Shown piece by piece: positions 32,199 to 43,659 of a stretch of 64,000 nt of DNA. Numbering within the stretch: position 1 is the stretch's first letter; the number at the start of each line of letters is the position of its first letter. This DNA comes from Labyrinthula sp. Ha (lineage: Eukaryota; Sar; Bigyra; Labyrinthulida; Labyrinthulaceae). The notes below the pieces were generated by a model, which worked only from the letters and a program-made list of their open reading frames with translations, made no database searches and had not been told where the DNA came from. The translations under genes were made by a program, and so were the position numbers. The DNA is taken from positions 744,001 to 808,000 of the forward strand of contig JAALGZ010000002.1 in NCBI GenBank assembly GCA_015227615.1, given 5' to 3'.

Positions 32199-35100
32199 AT
32201 GAAAACTCTTCCGTTTATTTTGTTTGGAAATATTGTTAATTTTGTAAAAGGTGAAATTGTTGAAGAACTGTTTGAAGGATTTAAGACTCGAAAAACTATT
32301 TATGAAGTTAACTCTGCAGTTTTCTCGGCAGCTGGGAAAGATGGTCAACTTGTTGATGTCCTGGAGTCTTTTTTTCCCGTAGATGAAAGAAGATTTCGAA
32401 GTAGAAACTTGGAAGCTGTAAGAAATCTGGGAAACCTGGTTGATGAAAAAATCGATATGAAGTTTGATTTTGCAGAGGGAAAGACTTGGAAGAGTCTATC
32501 TTGCCGGAACCTTCAAGAAGTTACGTTTTCTTTGGGTGATTTCTGTTCGTTTGACGATGATTTTCATGTTGAGGTTCGCAGAAATGGCGACCTTAATATA
32601 TATGACGGAAAAAATGATGTGTGTGGAGGGTCAAATAGTCGCAGGCTACAACTTGTATCAGAAGATAAGACATGTCTTATTTCGGTTGAGGAAGGTAAAG
32701 TCTACGGGGCACTTACCCTGAACAGTACAAGAAACTCTCTGGAAAAAGGAAATCTTATTCACTTTGAAAGCAAAAAATGTGAGCAAGCGGATTCTGGAGT
32801 TTGCTTACAGATTCTTCACGCTGATGAGATTTTGAATCGGTTTAATTTTACAGGTGATGAGGTTCACAGAAAATTACAATCAGAAGAAGATTTAAGTCCA
32901 TTTTATTTAGAAAGAGCTTCTTCAGATTGCTATGAGGGAATAGACTCTGAACTTCCGAACAAAATGTTCTATGGATTTGTTACCACAACATTGTTTTCCT
33001 CGGAACATGGAAATGGAAATGGTGACATCTTGCGCTATATCGAACTTATTGTTTCTGCTATTAACTTGGTTTATATACAGCAACTAAATTTTAGGGTTGT
33101 TGTTTCATACGTAACTATTCTTAAACAAGATCCTAATGGTGGTGGAAATGGTATTTGGGCCGATGATAACTTTGATTCCTTCAACAGCGGATCATGCTCC
33201 GTATCTCTTACTAGGCATGAGGCTTTTGGGGATGCTGCTCCTCAAAGATTAGTCGGTACTTGGGTTCTTCTAAATGGACAAAGTTGTTCTGGCTCAGCAG
33301 GTCTTGGAGATATGCCTGGAATATGTTTAACCTCAGGAAGACCAGGTGCAACATCTGTAAGGTCATTTGATGATTTCAATGCCTATGTCCTAATGCACGA
33401 AGTTGGTCATAATTTCGGTAGTGATCATACAGTTAACGGGATTATGGTTGCTAGTGGGGTTAACACATTGGACGATGAGTTTCAATTTTCAGGTAGCAGC
33501 ATAACACAAATTTGTGATACAATTACCGATAAACTACGGTTTTGCCAAAGAACCGATATAGATGGCTTGCGAGCTGTGGAGATGAACCCGTCTAGTTCCA
33601 GTGGAGGAGAATTCCGTAGTGGTGTAATTGATGAAGAGTGCCAATGCGACCCACAAAATGAATGTTGTCGTGCTGATTGCAGCTTCGCTGATGCTAGTGT
33701 GGTTTGTGAAACAGAGGTTCATCATGGGTATTGTAGAAATGGAGCATGTGAACCTTCAGGTGATACATGTGAAGCCAGAGTTAGTGGAAGTGACTTTTGC
33801 GGGGTCTTTGAAGATAATCCTTGCATGGGTCGATGCTCCCAAGATGAGGTTTGTCAGACTGGTTTCTTATTCCAGATTGCAATTAAAGCTGGGAGCAAAT
33901 GTGCGAATGGGACACACGATGGAATCTGTCTGAATGATGTTTGCAACTTCTATGCGGAAACACCAGAAATTGTTACTACCACCGGAAACAACGTTGATAA
34001 TGATCCTGGTGGCCTAAGCACTGGGGCCTCTATTTTTATTTCATTCTTAGTCGTTGGGTCAGTTGTCGGGATTGGCTTCGCCAAAGTGCGAAGAGATTCA
34101 GCACTTAGACAACAACAGGGTGCTGCTAATGGCAAACGAAATGACTATAACCGCGGTCAGGGACAAGCGGCCACCAGATTCTGGAACAGCTCAACGGGTC
34201 CTTTAGTTTCCACAAGACAAACCTTGCCTTCAAAACAGTATATGCAATCAAAGGTGATTCAAGGTTCAAGAGCTATGGCATTGGGGGCCCAAGTGGTTTA
34301 TCATAAAGCCTATGGAAGTTTGAAAAAATCTGATAACACGCCTGCTACAACATCGAAGCCTGAACCGAGAGTAATCCAGAAACCACCTACCCCAGTAGCT
34401 GAAACTCCTCCAACAAGCACTGAACGCGTGCGAAACGCCTTTTATACAGGTGGTCAAACTCTAAAGGCTTCTTCATTAAGTGCATATACTTGGGCTAAGA
34501 ACTACAGAAACAGTGGAACTACTTCAAATGCAGAGGAGGAAATAGTTCAATGTCCTCCACCCAGTGAACGTGATCAAGAACCTGCGCGCTCGAAAGTGGG
34601 ACTTAAGACCTTTACAGCCTTCAATTCGTTAAGACAAAAGGCCAATTCCTTGAGGAATAAGCCGGATGCGGTATCTTCTACTGAACAGGTAAGTTCTCCA
34701 GAACCAAGGCAAAAGAAGAAACGTGGGCGGTCTGCTTTAAGGGACTCTACACCAAATTCACCCGTGGCAGCAACAGAAACCAGTAAAGCGGAGACAGTTC
34801 GTTCAGGGATCTCAAAGGTAGGGGGTTATGCAACATCTGGACAAAAATATTTGACAAATAAATGGAACACTCGAAAGAGCAAAGAAACACTTGTTGATAC
34901 AACTCCAACATTACAAAAAACAAATAAACGTCCTATAGCTAGGAATAGTCTTGCTAATAACTCAAACGCTAATAAGGCGAAGCCCAAAGGAAAGTCAAGC
35001 ACAAAGACGATCAAAACGCAAAAAGCAAAAGTCCGAGAAAAACCTAAGAATAAGAAAAGTGTTCCCAAGGAACGAGTTAGAACTCCGAAAAAGATGCCCA

Positions 35101-35444
35101 CTCCAAGAAAAATGCAGTTGAATTGGAGTGCGTTCCAGCAGAATAGCGGCACGGTTCAAGTAGTTAGCGAGTCCTCTGCAGACGAAGCACCCCTTCCTCG
35201 GAAAAAGCACCCCACAAAGAGAAAATCACAAAAACCAAAAGCTCGAGTCACTAGTAGAAAGTTTGGAGCTGTTAATGACACAAACCCAAGGTTTTCTCAA
35301 ATAAAGGGCAAAACTCCCAAGAAGAAATCGTCAAAAAAGAGTCTCAGACGTGGGTTGTCTGCAGATGAATCACCACCAATAAATGCTACTGCCGGCAAGA
35401 GTGTCAAAGATCTTATCTCTAGATATAATAAGAGAGATATCTAG
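32199..35444 (+). CDS. ADAM-like transmembrane metalloprotease (reprolysin M12B) with long basic cytoplasmic tail
   Basis: 1,081 residues from the ATG at 32,199 (the frame is open 60 nt upstream but without an ATG). A short hydrophobic N-terminus ('LPFILFGNIVNFV') may be the signal peptide. A propeptide-like region follows. The protease domain spans about 250-450 with the full zinc motif HEVGHNFGSDH at 400-410 and a 'GIM' Met-turn about 14 residues later. Residues about 480-585 are cysteine-rich ('CQCDPQNECCRADC', 'CRNGACEP', 'CLNDVCNF'), as in the disintegrin/cysteine-rich part of ADAMs. One membrane span ('ASIFISFLVVGSVVGIGFA') lies at about 610-628. The last 450 residues are intracellular, very basic and Ser/Pro-rich, with degenerate repeats of about 28 residues. 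ADAMs shed ectodomains at the cell surface. The tail is unlike animal ADAM tails. Single exon, isolated between deserts. Confidence 0.94.
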   Translation: MKTLPFILFGNIVNFVKGEIVEELFEGFKTRKTIYEVNSAVFSAAGKDGQLVDVLESFFPVDERRFRSRNLEAVRNLGNLVDEKIDMKFDFAEGKTWKSLSCRNLQEVTFSLGDFCSFDDDFHVEVRRNGDLNIYDGKNDVCGGSNSRRLQLVSEDKTCLISVEEGKVYGALTLNSTRNSLEKGNLIHFESKKCEQADSGVCLQILHADEILNRFNFTGDEVHRKLQSEEDLSPFYLERASSDCYEGIDSELPNKMFYGFVTTTLFSSEHGNGNGDILRYIELIVSAINLVYIQQLNFRVVVSYVTILKQDPNGGGNGIWADDNFDSFNSGSCSVSLTRHEAFGDAAPQRLVGTWVLLNGQSCSGSAGLGDMPGICLTSGRPGATSVRSFDDFNAYVLMHEVGHNFGSDHTVNGIMVASGVNTLDDEFQFSGSSITQICDTITDKLRFCQRTDIDGLRAVEMNPSSSSGGEFRSGVIDEECQCDPQNECCRADCSFADASVVCETEVHHGYCRNGACEPSGDTCEARVSGSDFCGVFEDNPCMGRCSQDEVCQTGFLFQIAIKAGSKCANGTHDGICLNDVCNFYAETPEIVTTTGNNVDNDPGGLSTGASIFISFLVVGSVVGIGFAKVRRDSALRQQQGAANGKRNDYNRGQGQAATRFWNSSTGPLVSTRQTLPSKQYMQSKVIQGSRAMALGAQVVYHKAYGSLKKSDNTPATTSKPEPRVIQKPPTPVAETPPTSTERVRNAFYTGGQTLKASSLSAYTWAKNYRNSGTTSNAEEEIVQCPPPSERDQEPARSKVGLKTFTAFNSLRQKANSLRNKPDAVSSTEQVSSPEPRQKKKRGRSALRDSTPNSPVAATETSKAETVRSGISKVGGYATSGQKYLTNKWNTRKSKETLVDTTPTLQKTNKRPIARNSLANNSNANKAKPKGKSSTKTIKTQKAKVREKPKNKKSVPKERVRTPKKMPTPRKMQLNWSAFQQNSGTVQVVSESSADEAPLPRKKHPTKRKSQKPKARVTSRKFGAVNDTNPRFSQIKGKTPKKKSSKKSLRRGLSADESPPINATAGKSVKDLISRYNKRDI

Positions 35445-38400
35445 AAGTTATATAATAAAAATTTGAGTTTAGGTTATAGCAGTATAAGTTGTCTTGAACA
35501 TAGGCCATTAAGTCCAACTTATAAACTTAAATTATCTTATGAAAGTGTCAACTTTGAGAAAATCTATTGAAAAAAAAGACAGTTTGAGAAATGCATCCTT
35601 ATGTTAGACAAGAAACTGTAGTATTAACAATTATATTTGGCCCCCAAAATGAAAAATGGATTACTTTGTATAAAACATAACCAATATTCCATACGCATCA
35701 ATTAGCTTTATAATTCTTTGACATTCTGAGCAATTATGACTTGGGAGAGGAGCTATCTATGCTTGAAGAGTACCCAGCTGGTAGCAAATAGAATGTACAG
35801 ATGATCGTTCTGCTTAGAAATCTGCTTTTGAGAGTTCCAAGAGACTTGTTGTCAGGAAATAAGAACCAACAAGTAAAGACACTAGAAAGTGGAATACGGT
35901 TTTTTATACATATGCATATTGTACTTCTCTTTATTGGATATCCCGATTGCCCAAAATATATTTTCTCAATATGATGAAATAAAACGAATATATCACAAAA
36001 GATTAATTCAAAGATAATATAACAACAGAATTTTATTTACATGGATAAGGTAGTTAAAGAATATGGAAAAATATTTATGTGTTTTATTAGAAGTATTTGA
36101 ATACATTATTTATACATCAATTCAATCAAACTGCTTTACAAGGCATGATTCACAGTTCTAACTATCTTGCACAAGAAAATGTAGAAGAAGAGGATCAACG
36201 AATAAGACAAAGAAATAAAGCAACTAAGAAAAATTAGGAAATGGTTTTTATGAAGCTAATAAACCAGGTTTTATTTACGTTAATGCAAATGCAAAAACTT
36301 CAAAAGTCAAATCAAGCGAAGGATTCTTCCACTATTTAAACTCAAAGCGAATAATACAAAGTTCAAGTTAAGACAATAACGAAAGACGGAAACAGTTCGA
36401 CATGAAATATAAGTGAAGCCGTTGTGACAGTTTCTCAAGATTCATTCCTGAATAAACCATACAACTACAATAACTTCAGTAGACTTATGCCTACGCGTAA
36501 CTTACTTATAAAGTAGAAAGATTCCTAATATGGTGATACTCTCTCAGCTCAAACTTTCTATGGTGGCAAGGGTATCTTACACTTGAATTAGATGGCCTAG
36601 GCTATATAGATTGTTAATGCAAGGGTGACGAGTTCAGGGTTTTTTCCTTTTCCCAGCAGCGCAAATTATCAAGAGCTTGGGTTCAAGGGAGAAAAGGTCA
36701 GATAATGAATTTCACATGGGGGGGAGGCGACTAGGTATCAGGTTATATTTATTTTCTTCACTTGCATACTACATTTTGCTAGCTGGCATTCTAATTTCCG
36801 TTGTTGAGAAAAAGTTAAGGGGTTGGAGCAAAGCAACCTTCATATCTTCTGATCTTTGGGTGGGAGGGAGGTAAATCTAGAGCACGATTCAGTTCATTCC
36901 TTTGCGTAAGGGGTGTGGCAATTAGTTTTCTTAACACGCTTGCTTGAGGTTGATAAAGGCGGTTATATCTCTGCGAAACCTAACACTACATCTGTTCAGA
37001 TTTAGAAAATTACTTAATGCAGAAATAAAAATTCTTGAAAGGTTAATTGAGACATTGATGTGGTTGTATTTCCTACTGTTCTTTTCACGAGATACTTCTA
37101 TTGGGACTGAATCATTGATGAGGTTTGTTGTGACTCCCTTTAAATATACTCGTAAAAGTTCCCATATGCATTATCCTTCAGCGAATCCCTAATTCACGCA
37201 AGAGTTGCAAGAGATTTTCTCGTGCCTACATCACTCCCCTTTGTTGCATCTGTTTTTTCACGGGTTATGGATCTTATTTCAAAATATTTTACAGCTGAAA
37301 TTCATGGAACCATTACTTCTTTCAAAGATGATACTTTCCCTCTGAACTGAATACCATCTGAGCTTGCATCAGTTTTCTTTCCCATCCCTTTCATGGAAAC
37401 TTGTTGTAGTAAAATATATTTGAGTTGAGTTATTTGGTTTGTATGTAGCTGAAGTAGTACCTGGAGAGCTAGTTTAGTTTATATAGGTGGGTAACACCAG
37501 ACTCAGTAAGTGAATATAAGAGAAACAACAACTTGCGTCAATACAAATTCATACAATGGATGATTGTTACAACCCCATAATGAAAGCAGCACGTTTCTTC
37601 AAGCATTCTTTTACTCAATATCACACACACACGTCCGTAATCCCTGCAGAAAATATGCATGTTACACGAGACGTCATAGGTTCATTTGGGCAAAAAGTTC
37701 AATTTTCTTCAAAAGTATATATGGGAAATTCTACAGTTACTCTATCTATTTTTTATTTTTAGGATATGTATTTTGAGTTTCTAAGATCTTGACTGATGTA
37801 GCACCCATGCATGTGATTGTGTTGTTTGCTCTCCATTTCTCTTACCTCTTTGGATATCTTCTTTCCGTGAAGAGCTAGGTTTTTATTTTAACAAAAGATA
37901 TATATTCATATCTCTGTAAAATTTACTGTTGATGCGAAAGGAATTTTTCCAAAGTCCATGTTCCTAACATTTTTTTTAGAGGCCAACGTACTTTTATCAT
38001 AGCGCTGAATAACTCAACACGCTGACTGGATCCATAAGAAAGTATCAATATGTTACGGGTACAGGTTCAACTAACTGCATTTATCTGTCCTTATATTTTT
38101 TTAGGTATAAAAATTTGAGTTACTCTGGGAATATATCCAACATAGTGCTCAGAGGTAAATCAAACTGTGTGAGATTATCAAGTGGTTTCAAATTGGGCGA
38201 TTACAAATACTCCGTGATCTAGAAAGTAGAAACTCCAATTAGTTCAGCTGCTGCAAAGGGGAGCTAGCTTTCAAAATGCTGAACAGGTTTGACGTGTGTA
38301 GTATTTAGTTTCTTAGTTGCCCGAACCAAGCATGCACTGTTATTTGACATCTTTACTGCTGCTCTGCCAACTCCCTAATGTTTCAACCTACGAATAATTT

Positions 38401-41400
38401 CGAGTTAGCCCTAACATCCCATGAATATATCTCCAATTTTTTATTGCTATAAAGACGCGGTCCGTCCCAGTAGGAGCGTACCTTAAAATTTGTACCGCTA
38501 AAGCTCGTTAACTTTGCAGATTTTGATATTATCAAGGTAAACTTTTTTATTTAGTTTGCAGAGATTTTTAAGAACGGAAACACTGAAGTGTGACTTTCCC
38601 ATAAGTCGCATAATTAAAATTATGTTCAAGCACATCACTTCTATCTAGACAGATAGCTCCACACTTAATTACTTTCTTCGCACTCGTATTCTCTGAAAGT
38701 CTACCTTCTCTTGTATTTCTCATCAGACGTCTAATTAATTCATTAATAGAACTCCAATGAATCTTTCCTGCAGTGCCGATGTTACATGAGCCAAAGAGGT
38801 CTCTTTTAGTTCTACAGCTGCAATGAATTGCAACTCGTCTTCAGATGAGTCTTTCAAGAATATTTTGCAGCTTTTTTTACTTGCTACTTCATTTCCAGCC
38901 TGGTCTCCACAGCTAAGAACCTAATATACTGATGGGTCTTAGGATCGAGCTTAATGTTAATATCAAATGAATCTTACTTACTTTATGCAAGTCTAATCCT
39001 ACACCTAAAAATTATTCTTGTCTTACTGTTGAACTTATTGAGGCTAGAGGCTAGTGTAAATCGGTGAGAGATTTTTCTTATGCAACTGAAAATGTTAGCT
39101 ACAAACTATGAAAATGACTTGAATATAACTGCTGACTTTTTTTTACTTAATTTGATCTCAGTCATTTTGGTTTTCTTTGTCCTTTTTTACTTGAATCCAC
39201 TGCTTGGTTTGCTTAGGGCACCTATTTTCCGGGTTCTGTTATCTTTATCATTTTACTTTTTCTCAAAGGGCGAATCTGAACCTTGTGTTTATTTTGGTCA
39301 ACTCAGCCAACAAGGGAGTAACGTATGGTATACTGGTCTAAAAGCCGCCGACCCTAGGAAGTAAAATATAACTAATAAAGAAAAATTTTAAAAAGGAATT
39401 GACAACTAGGTTATAAACTCAGTGTTTATAATTATATATAAGTAAGAGCAATTTGCCAATAGAACGGTGTTAAAGTATTTGCTACAGAGTATGAAATTTT
39501 CTTACAGAAGGCAGCACCATCAGAAAATATAGGGTTATAGAATCCATTGGTAAAAAGTGTATATCTAAGGGTGTTGCTTGGTAAAACCATAGGATACTGA
39601 TAATATTTTCATAGTGTTGCAATATTTTTCGTTCACTTATATAGAGGTTTTCCCGGTCATCTTGAGTAAGTGCTGACAATATTCTACGTATCATTTGAGA
39701 ATCTTACATGAGACATGCCACTTACTAAGAACCAGATCAATGTATAGATCAATTTCTGGACATTATTTTGTAAATTCAAAAACATTTTAGAGGAATATAG
39801 AATCTTGTAACATAAGTATATAACGGGTTTACTATTACGGAACCTTTCTTGCTTTGCTATAATGTTTTTTTTTTCATTAATAACCTGATTTATGTCCGGC
39901 TTGGGCTGGTAAATTTTATATCACACTCTAGAGAACTCAAGATAAAATTAACTGCCTAATTGAGCATTGAGTACGATTCAAAACGGAGTTTTCAGCATCG
40001 CTATGTTAAGAAACATTTGCCCAAGTTTCACTCAAGATACGATAATGTATGTAGAAATTTCAAGTATCTCTTACAGATTATCATAGTTCCAAAAATTGCA
40101 ATAGTCAAAAAATACTATATAATTTTTGGAACCTTTATGTTTTGTTATTAAATGCACCGTAGTATTGCCCAATTTCTCCTTACTTTAAAATCCAAGGTAG
40201 AATAATACATCTGTAGTATCCATGTTGTTTTTCAGTGAATACTGAGTATTAGGCATGGCACAAAGGATGATAGTTTGAAAATAGCTGTGTGCCTACTTAC
40301 ATTTTCTGTGCAGATAATTGTTAGACAGCTCATCCTGTAGTATACAGATGATTCTATCCATGGATTATGTCTCCGGTTGGACCCGCTCTAATGCTGATAA
40401 CCTTAACGTTTGTTCCTACGTCGTATTTAACGGAACATGTAGCACAGTTTACTCATAATGACCAAGTACAGTGATCTTTAAATTCACTGCGTATTTCCAG
40501 ATTTGGTCTTAATTTTGTTTTATTTTTGAAATTGTTCTTTGGTTCTAACTTCAAATTAAGAGTTAAATATTATTCGACCGGAAGAAAGGTCTTGTATTTG
40601 TAACTCTAGAATCAAATATAGCCGTTAAGAGGCAGCAACTAATATACTAAATCTGCATAAACGTAAATATTAAAGGCTCTTGCAATTTTACATGGTTTAT
40701 TGTATTTTTAGGTAGAGGCTTTTATTAGCAGCAGTTCTCAGGTCACTCCATATATCCAAAAAACACAAGAACTATATAGAAAAGCTAAGAACTCTCACTT
40801 GATACTTAGAAAACAGAATAATACCATCAAGTGTTTGTGGTATCTATGCAAAAGCCTTTTTCCATTAATACCAGCCTAACTAAGTACTAATGTATTATCT
40901 GGAGTAGTCGAAATATTATGCATTGCATTAGTTGCAGAGTTCTGAATAGAATTTGAAGTATTTCTTTGGTGTAACAGGTAAACTTCCTCATCATTCAATC
41001 TATGTTAAGCACATTCGGTGCCCTTGAAGTTCATACACCTGTTCTTCGGTTTTTTACTCGTCCTTACCTCTTACGTTACCACTCATGTCTTACATTGTTG
41101 GAAAGTTTTGTACAGTGATAGTGGTAAACTTCTTTCTTATTTCTTATTTGTTAGATACAGTACTACAATTTAAATATGGCCCTCGAAAGTGGCTTCAAAC
41201 GCTTTTTCTTTCACAGATCTATATCCGAAGAAGCTTAGTTTCTATTGCGTTGCTCTTTTACTAAAGCTTTAATTTTTCGAGATCTAGCATAGTTAAATCC
41301 TATCCCTAAGTTGAATTTATATTCTTTTAGATCAAGGTCATAACTAGGTGTGCACACTAACTTATGGGTAATCTAGTGGTCTTATCTGTTATACTTTTTT

Positions 41401-42814
41401 GCTGATAATCATTAACAACACGTCAACAATTTATACCGATTTTTTAGCATCAACTGATAATCAGAATAGACAAAGAATCATATGTTAAAAATTAACATCC
41501 CTATTTCCTTATTACTAACCAGAATCAAATTTACCTCTATTATCATTAATGACTTCAATCATTATGCATGTCCATTCATTTATTTATTAGTTAGTCAGAA
41601 ACCCCGCGCAACTTCTCCTTAAGCAAATTTCTGATTTTTCTTGCTGTCTTTGAACTGATTTAGTCAACTGTGCTTCTCTTCTGATTATACTATTTTCAGT
41701 TTATTCTACTTAATTTGTTCAGGTTCAAAGTCGTTAGGACTTTCTCTTATGGAATAAGTACACCCTTTTCTCATAAAGTCCTATTCTCTTATTTTCTCTG
41801 TTGCTCATATTGATTGTATTTTTAATGTGCTTCCAACTTTGATTGCTTACTCGTTTATTTGTTCTTTAGTGATAGAGCGGAGATGTCAACTTACCAATTC
41901 ATTAGATCTCTATTAACCTTTAGATTTTTTCTATATTAGTTGTGGTTGTTGAACCGGTGGTTGTAGCTTAATTGTGTCCAGAATGTTGCTGCGAGTTTGA
42001 CTCAACTAGATGGCTATGGGAAAGGTTGATAGATGAGTTCGGATACCATCTTCTTCTGGTTTGACAATTGAATCCTATGTGAAGGCCACCATGTGCTGAT
42101 TACATAAATTACTAGTTGCATGGGTTTGATCTCCTTTCTTCACGATCCACTAACCGTAGTTGAACAGGAAATATTCATAGTTTTAAAGATTATGGTAATT
42201 TCTTGCTGTTCTAAATCTGTATGCTAGTTTTTCTTTGTCTACTTCTGATTTTTATCTTTTCTATTTTTTTTATGTATACCAATATCTATCAGATATTTTT
42301 AACCTACTTTGGTTTAGTTTTTGCAGCAATTACTTGTGGAGCATTGGCAGAAAGTCTTTGGCCACTTAGATAGAGTGTACCTTAGAAATTTGGTATGTAC
42401 TCACATTTATTGTTTTTTTAATCTTCAGAATTATCTTTTAGTACTTTTATCTTGCCATTCAGAGTATAAATGCTGTTTTCAGCTTGTATGAATCCTTCTC
42501 AGACAAAAATCGGTACATCAGTGGGAGTGGAGCTAACCTCAAGAATAACAATTTCCACTGTTTCAAATATATACACTTCATTTATCTATTTGTACTTTTT
42601 CTTCTACTCTGGTATCAGGTCCTTAAAAATTATATTATGATGTATTTTAGTCGTATATCGTGTTCAGTTGTCATAAATTCAATCTGTAAAATCTTTTAAA
42701 GGTTTATCCTTTTAATGCTTTTGGTGCCAAAATTTTATTCAGGGAAATAGTGGGAATGTCTTTTTTAGCCTTTTGATTCTTATGCCTTTCTTGTTTGAAA
42801 CGAAAAACAGCGTC
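35445..42814. other. Gene desert, A+T-rich
   Basis: About 7.4 kb without a supportable gene. The longest ATG-initiated open frame is 39,080-39,364 (94 codons, with a hydrophobic middle of about 35 residues). It could encode a small membrane protein, but this length is expected several times by chance in a window of this size and composition. Since genes here can be cut by 30-nt introns, a gene of several short exons could be missed. I looked for linked exons and found none. Confidence 0.5.
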
Positions 42815-43602
42815 ATGGAACAAGAAAATCAAGATAAGAATACTTTGCTCACAGATGAACAAGTTTACACTGAAGAAGGACAAAAAATTATTTTAAAGTA
42901 AAATATCTCATGAAATTTTATTTTCTAGTTCCTTGGAAACTAAACTTTCACCTACGTACAAATATCCTACATTTTAAGTTTCGATTAGCAAACTCTGGGC
43001 GCCTTACTCACAAGTATATGAAGATGAAGAAACTGGTGCTAAAGTTTTCACTGGTATTTATTCTTCTCTATTAATTCTAAGGATCCCAAAGCTTGGCGCA
43101 AGATAGAGATCTTCTGGAAAGTTTAGAACTATACAAAGTAGTAAATTGTACACAAGATATGCCCAACTACTTTTCTGAGGATATCGCTTTTAGTTAAGTT
43201 TTTTTTAATTTTATATCTTTAGGTTATTTGAGGTTTTGTATAAGCAGCTGGCAGTTCAAACTAAAACCTCAACCAAAAAAAACACGAGAAGAGTTATTAC
43301 TGAGCTTTGTAGATATAGTTCTGGATCAGATTGATGAGTGGCTGGATGCTGGAAAGAACGTTTTGATACACTGCTTAGCAGGTGCTCATCGTGCAGGAAC
43401 TACTACTGTCTTGTTTCTTATGAGGAAACATAAACTCACAAGTGAAAATGCAAAGCTTCTTGCAAAGAAACTTCGTCCGATTATTAACCCAATTTTTCGC
43501 CTTCAAGCTCTGCTTACAGAGGTAGATAAAGCAATTGAGAAATTAAATTCGGATAAAAAGTTAAAGGCGACATCAAAGTGGTACAGAAAAATCCAAAGTT
43601 AG
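42815..43602 (+). CDS. Dual-specificity phosphatase, five exons with micro-introns
   Basis: Exons 42,815-42,897, 42,929-42,955, 42,989-43,053, 43,082-43,192 and 43,223-43,602 join in frame to 221 residues. The introns are 31, 33, 28 and 30 nt, each bounded by GT and AG (the third ends AAG). Exon 2 is only 27 nt. The joined protein shows a DSP fold: 'DRDLLESLELYKVVNCTQDMP' is the strand-helix-strand typically written 'l..l.I..VvNct', then 'FSYLRFCISSW', and the active site HCLAGAHRAGTT in the last exon (HCxxGxxR). The Cys and Arg needed for catalysis are present. The general-acid Asp is not certain. Substrate unknown. The homology crossing all four junctions strongly supports the splice sites. 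It converges on CCT4 with 57 bp between the two stops. Confidence 0.91.
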
Positions 43603-43659
43603 GTCAATGATAGCTAGATGTCGATATTTTGAATGTAAATTAAACTCTTAGGCTTCAAT

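Noticed and set aside
39080-39364. 94-codon open frame with a hydrophobic middle
   Set aside because: T-rich DNA makes hydrophobic peptides by default. The length is within chance and there is no other support.
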